DNA of 17,556 bases, from the NCBI GenBank assembly GCA_001557035.1, contig LSKJ01000518.1, forward strand, positions 1 through 17,556, read 5' to 3'. A program made the position numbers and the translations under genes. Position 1 is the stretch's first letter. Every line of letters begins with the position of its first letter. This document shows positions 15,010-17,556 of this stretch, one piece after another. A model generated the notes under the pieces. The model made no database searches. It was not told the DNA's origin and worked only from the letters and a program-made list of their open reading frames with translations. Source of the DNA: Rhodospirillaceae bacterium CCH5-H10. Its GTDB lineage: Bacteria > Pseudomonadota > Alphaproteobacteria > Reyranellales > Reyranellaceae.

Positions 15010-16359
15010 TTAGGCGGCGGCAGTGGCCGTCGCGAAGCTGTCGTCGCGGTAGATGGTGCGACCGCCCACGATCGTGGCCATGACGCGGCCCTGAACCGGG
15101 CGCTCGTCGAAGGGTGTGTTCTTGGTCTTGCTCCACAGGCCGGTCCGGTCGATCTTCCAGGCATAATCGGCATCGAACAGGACGAGATCGGCCGGCGCGC
15201 CCTTGGCGAGCTTTCCGCCGGGCAAACCGAACAAGGACGCGGGCGTCGCCGACAGGAGCTGGAAGAGGCGCGGCAGGGTGAGATGCCCGCCATGCACCAG
15301 TTCCAGCGAGACCGGCAGCAGGGTCTCGAGCCCGATGCCGCCGGGCTCGGCCTGGGCGAAGGGCACGCGCTTGCTGTCCTGGTCCTGCGGCCTGTGATCG
15401 GAGACGATGGCGTCGATCGTGCCGTCCTTGAGACCTTCGACGATGGCCAGTCGATCCTTCTCGGCGCGCAGCGGCGGCACGAGCTTGCAGAAGGTGCGGT
15501 AGTCGCCGACCGCGAGGTCGTTCAGCGCGAAGTAGGGCGCTGCGGTATCGCAAGTGATCCTGAGGCCGCGAGCCTTGGCGGCGGCGATCACCTCGACCGA
15601 CTCCGCCGTCGAGATCTTCGTGAGGTGCATGCGGCCGCCGGTCATCTCGGAGAGCCGGATGTCGCGCTCGACCATCATCACCTCGGCGAGCGGCGGACTG
15701 CCGGACAGGCCAAGCCGCGTCGCCATCTCGCCGCTCGTCATGGTGCCGCCGGAGAGATTGGGCTCCTGCGGCAGGTGGACGATCAGCGCATCGAACGTCT
15801 TGGCGTAGTAGAGCGCCCGGCGCATGACCTGGGCGTTGCCCACCGCGTGATCGGCATCGGTGAAAGCCACGGCGCCGGCTTCCGACAGCAGGCCGATCTC
15901 GGCCAGTTCCTTGCCTTCGAGGCCCACGGTAAGCGCCCCGTAGGCATACATGTTCGCAAGCTTCACCTGGCGGGCTCGGCGCGCCACGAACTCGATCAGG
16001 GAGGCGTCGTCGAACGGCGGCTCGGTGTCGGGCAGCAGCACCATCGAGGTGATGCCGCCAACCGCCGCGGCGGCGCCGGCGCTTTCCAGCGTCTCCTTGT
16101 GCTCCTCGCCCGGCTCGCCGGTATGGACGCGCGTGTCGACGAGGCCGGGCGCGAGATAGAGGCCACGGCAATCGACCGACCGGATGCCGTAGGGCGCACC
16201 CGATGCAAAGAGGTTGGGGCCGAAGTCCGCGATCTTGCCGTCGCTGATCAGGATGGCGCCGAGATACTCGGTGTTTCCGGTCGGATCGATGATCCGGGCG
16301 TTGATGTAGGCGGTCGAGCCGGCGTGCGGCGGCGCGGTCTTGTCGATCTTCCCGCTCAC
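15010..16359 (-). CDS. pyrC: Dihydroorotase-like protein, probably non-catalytic PyrC'
   Basis: A 449-residue amidohydrolase of the class I dihydroorotase family, which in active form cyclises carbamoyl-aspartate to dihydroorotate. The fold is complete: [19 protein letters not shown] (66-84), FTDADH (166-171), an IVH (193-195), [11 protein letters not shown] (248-258), SDHRPQ (320-325), [15 protein letters not shown] (334-348) and the C-terminal [16 protein letters not shown]. However, the HxH metal signature reads R-V-H (Arg77 in place of His) and the later histidine ligand position is Lys248. The other ligand positions (His79, Asp168, His195, Asp321) remain. Such degenerate homologues (PyrC'/PyrX) assemble with aspartate carbamoyltransferase in Pseudomonas, where a separate gene supplies activity. 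The GTG start overlaps the pyrB stop by four bases (GTGA), supporting coupled synthesis with PyrB. Confidence 0.92.
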   Translation of the reverse strand: MSGKIDKTAPPHAGSTAYINARIIDPTGNTEYLGAILISDGKIADFGPNLFASGAPYGIRSVDCRGLYLAPGLVDTRVHTGEPGEEHKETLESAGAAAAVGGITSMVLLPDTEPPFDDASLIEFVARRARQVKLANMYAYGALTVGLEGKELAEIGLLSEAGAVAFTDADHAVGNAQVMRRALYYAKTFDALIVHLPQEPNLSGGTMTSGEMATRLGLSGSPPLAEVMMVERDIRLSEMTGGRMHLTKISTAESVEVIAAAKARGLRITCDTAAPYFALNDLAVGDYRTFCKLVPPLRAEKDRLAIVEGLKDGTIDAIVSDHRPQDQDSKRVPFAQAEPGGIGLETLLPVSLELVHGGHLTLPRLFQLLSATPASLFGLPGGKLAKGAPADLVLFDADYAWKIDRTGLWSKTKNTPFDERPVQGRVMATIVGGRTIYRDDSFATATAAA

Positions 16360-17321
16360 GTCTCGGCTCCGAACTGGTTGCGGTTGCCGCCGATCAGGGC
16401 ATCGAGGCAGGCCATGCGAACGGTGACGCCCATCTCGACCTGCTCATGGATGACGCTCCGGTCGAGGTCGTCGGCGACCTCGGAGTCGATCTCGACGCCG
16501 CGGTTCATGGGGCCGGGATGCATGATCAGCGCGTCGGGCTTGGCGTACTGCAGCTTGACCCGGTCGAGACCGAAGAAGTGGAAGTATTCGCTGATCGAGG
16601 GAACGAACGAACCCTGCATCCGCTCGGTCTGCAGCCGCAGCATCATGACGATGTCCACGTCCTTCAGGCCGGTCTTCATGCTGTAGTGGACCTCGACGCC
16701 CATCTTGTGGACGTCGGTCGGCATCAGGGTCGGCGGGCCGACCACGCGCACGCGGGCGCCCATGATCTGCAGCAGGTGGATGTTCGAGCGCGCCACGCGG
16801 CTGTGCATGATGTCGCCGCAGATCGCCACGAGAAGGCCTTCGAGACTGCCGCGTCGTCGCCGGATGGTGACCGCGTCGAGCAGTGCCTGCGTCGGGTGCT
16901 CGTGCTGGCCGTCGCCTGCATTGATGACGGCGCAGTTCACCTTCTGTGACAGCAGGTTGACGGCGCCCGACTCGTGATGGCGCACGACGATCGCGTCGGG
17001 CCGCATGGCGTTCAGCGTCATCGCCGTGTCGAGCAGCGTCTCGCCCTTGCGCACCGAGGAGGTGGCGACATCCATGTTGATGACGTCGGCGCCCAGCCGC
17101 TTGGCCGCGACCTCGAAACTCGTGCGCGTGCGCGTCGAGTTCTCGAAGAACAGGTTGATGATGGTACGCCCGGCCAGCATGTCCCGCCGTTTGGCGACGG
17201 ACCTGTTCTGGTCGATGTAGGTTTCGGATAGGTCGAGCAAGCCCGAAATTGTTTCGGGCGAAAGACCTTCGATGCCGAGAAGATGGGGCAACCTCGGCAC
17301 GCCCACGCGATTACTTGTCAC
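16356..17321 (-). CDS. pyrB: Aspartate carbamoyltransferase catalytic subunit
   Basis: A 321-residue aspartate carbamoyltransferase, which joins carbamoyl phosphate and aspartate in the second step of pyrimidine synthesis. The carbamoyl-phosphate loop STRTRTSFE is at 62-70, SSVRKGE at 88-94, RHHESG at 114-119, HPTQALLD at 142-149 and MHPGPMNRG at 267-275; all are intact. No regulatory subunit gene (pyrI) is present; the partner is more likely the PyrC' product encoded immediately downstream with a four-base overlap. The start is not certain: 17321 is a GTG without a Shine-Dalgarno sequence, and further in-frame GTG codons occur at 17306 and 17300; the conserved part begins at [11 protein letters not shown] (11-21), so all three are compatible. 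The 74-base spacer upstream contains TTGCGA and a GCACGTGC palindrome but no convincing -10 box. Confidence 0.95.
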   Translation of the reverse strand: MTSNRVGVPRLPHLLGIEGLSPETISGLLDLSETYIDQNRSVAKRRDMLAGRTIINLFFENSTRTRTSFEVAAKRLGADVINMDVATSSVRKGETLLDTAMTLNAMRPDAIVVRHHESGAVNLLSQKVNCAVINAGDGQHEHPTQALLDAVTIRRRRGSLEGLLVAICGDIMHSRVARSNIHLLQIMGARVRVVGPPTLMPTDVHKMGVEVHYSMKTGLKDVDIVMMLRLQTERMQGSFVPSISEYFHFFGLDRVKLQYAKPDALIMHPGPMNRGVEIDSEVADDLDRSVIHEQVEMGVTVRMACLDALIGGNRNQFGAET

Positions 17322-17395
17322 TAAAGCGCGACGTTAAGCACGCACGTGCCGCGCTCGCAAGAAAGCGTTTTGGTGGATAACCGGCGCGGCGAATT

Positions 17396-17556
17396 TCAGG
17401 CGCCCGGGCGCGGCCCCGTATACCGCGCGCGGGGCCTTATCAGCGCGCCGTGTGCGGCCTGTTCGATGGCATGCGCGATCCAGCCGATGGTGCGACCGAG
17501 CAGGAATAGCGCCAGCGCCGAATCCTTTGGCAGACCAAGCACGCGCTCCAGCGTGA
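17396..17556 (-). CDS. Citrate synthase-family protein, C-terminal fragment
   Basis: The last 52 residues of a gene that enters from the right edge: LERVLGLPKDSALALFLLGR, then TIGWIAHAIEQ and a basic ending LIRPRARYTGPRPGA before the stop. The GRTIGWIAHAIEQ and IRPRARYTGP words match the C-terminal helices of the citrate synthase superfamily, which includes citrate synthase, 2-methylcitrate synthase and citryl-CoA lyase-like proteins. The fragment is too short to choose among them; the short, non-aspartate C-terminus leans towards the divergent citrate synthase/citryl-CoA lyase-like group. It ends 74 bases before pyrB on the same strand. No clear terminator is seen in the gap, so read-through into pyrB is possible. 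Confidence 0.75.
   Translation of the reverse strand, partial: TLERVLGLPKDSALALFLLGRTIGWIAHAIEQAAHGALIRPRARYTGPRPGA

Noticed and set aside
15283..16686. Long open frame on the plus strand across pyrC' and pyrB
   Set aside because: Shadow frame crossing two well-supported genes, with no motif.

Overview
The window is GC-rich bacterial chromosome that reads as an alphaproteobacterium, though I cannot name a genus from sequence alone. The main reason is gene order. Read on the minus strand it runs pyrB, pyrC', (a proline-rich secreted protein), plsY, (two accessory genes), dprA, topA, rnr, DUF983, (an S41 peptidase), rpmG. From memory, pyrB-pyrC-plsY-dprA-topA-rnr-DUF983-rpmG is a recurrent alphaproteobacterial neighbourhood. 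The short, cysteine-free L33 protein and the dihydroorotase homologue lacking metal-binding histidines fit this too.

Layout from high to low coordinates, all minus strand unless stated. At 17396-17556 lies the C-terminal end of a citrate synthase-family gene. pyrB and a probably non-catalytic pyrC' overlap by four bases (15010-17321) and serve pyrimidine synthesis. A secreted protein of unknown function (14172-14945) and plsY (phospholipid synthesis) follow. A plus-strand gene for a 2-aminoethylphosphonate-type ABC substrate-binding protein (12540-13553) abuts plsY end to end and diverges from an MFS transporter (11274-12452). Next come dprA, topA and rnr, with topA and rnr overlapping by 8 bases, then a DUF983 zinc-ribbon membrane protein, a lipoprotein-type S41 peptidase with PDZ domain, and rpmG with its own promoter and terminator. 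At the low end are a PuuC-type aldehyde dehydrogenase with a clear terminator and two consecutive transglutaminase-like genes, the second cut by the window edge.

Most of the window is housekeeping: DNA uptake/recombination (DprA), supercoiling (TopA), RNA decay (RNase R), translation (L33), lipid and pyrimidine synthesis. The accessory-looking parts are the MFS/substrate-binding pair between plsY and dprA, the proline-rich protein, the S41 lipoprotein and the aldehyde dehydrogenase/transglutaminase end. Coding density is very high: no non-coding stretch exceeds about 100 bases. I see no tRNA, rRNA, CRISPR array, insertion sequence, phage gene or origin. I found no convincing evidence of a new multi-gene system; the points most worth a second look are the degenerate dihydroorotase, the orphan phosphonate-binding protein, the proline-rich secreted protein, and the two dyads between dprA and topA.
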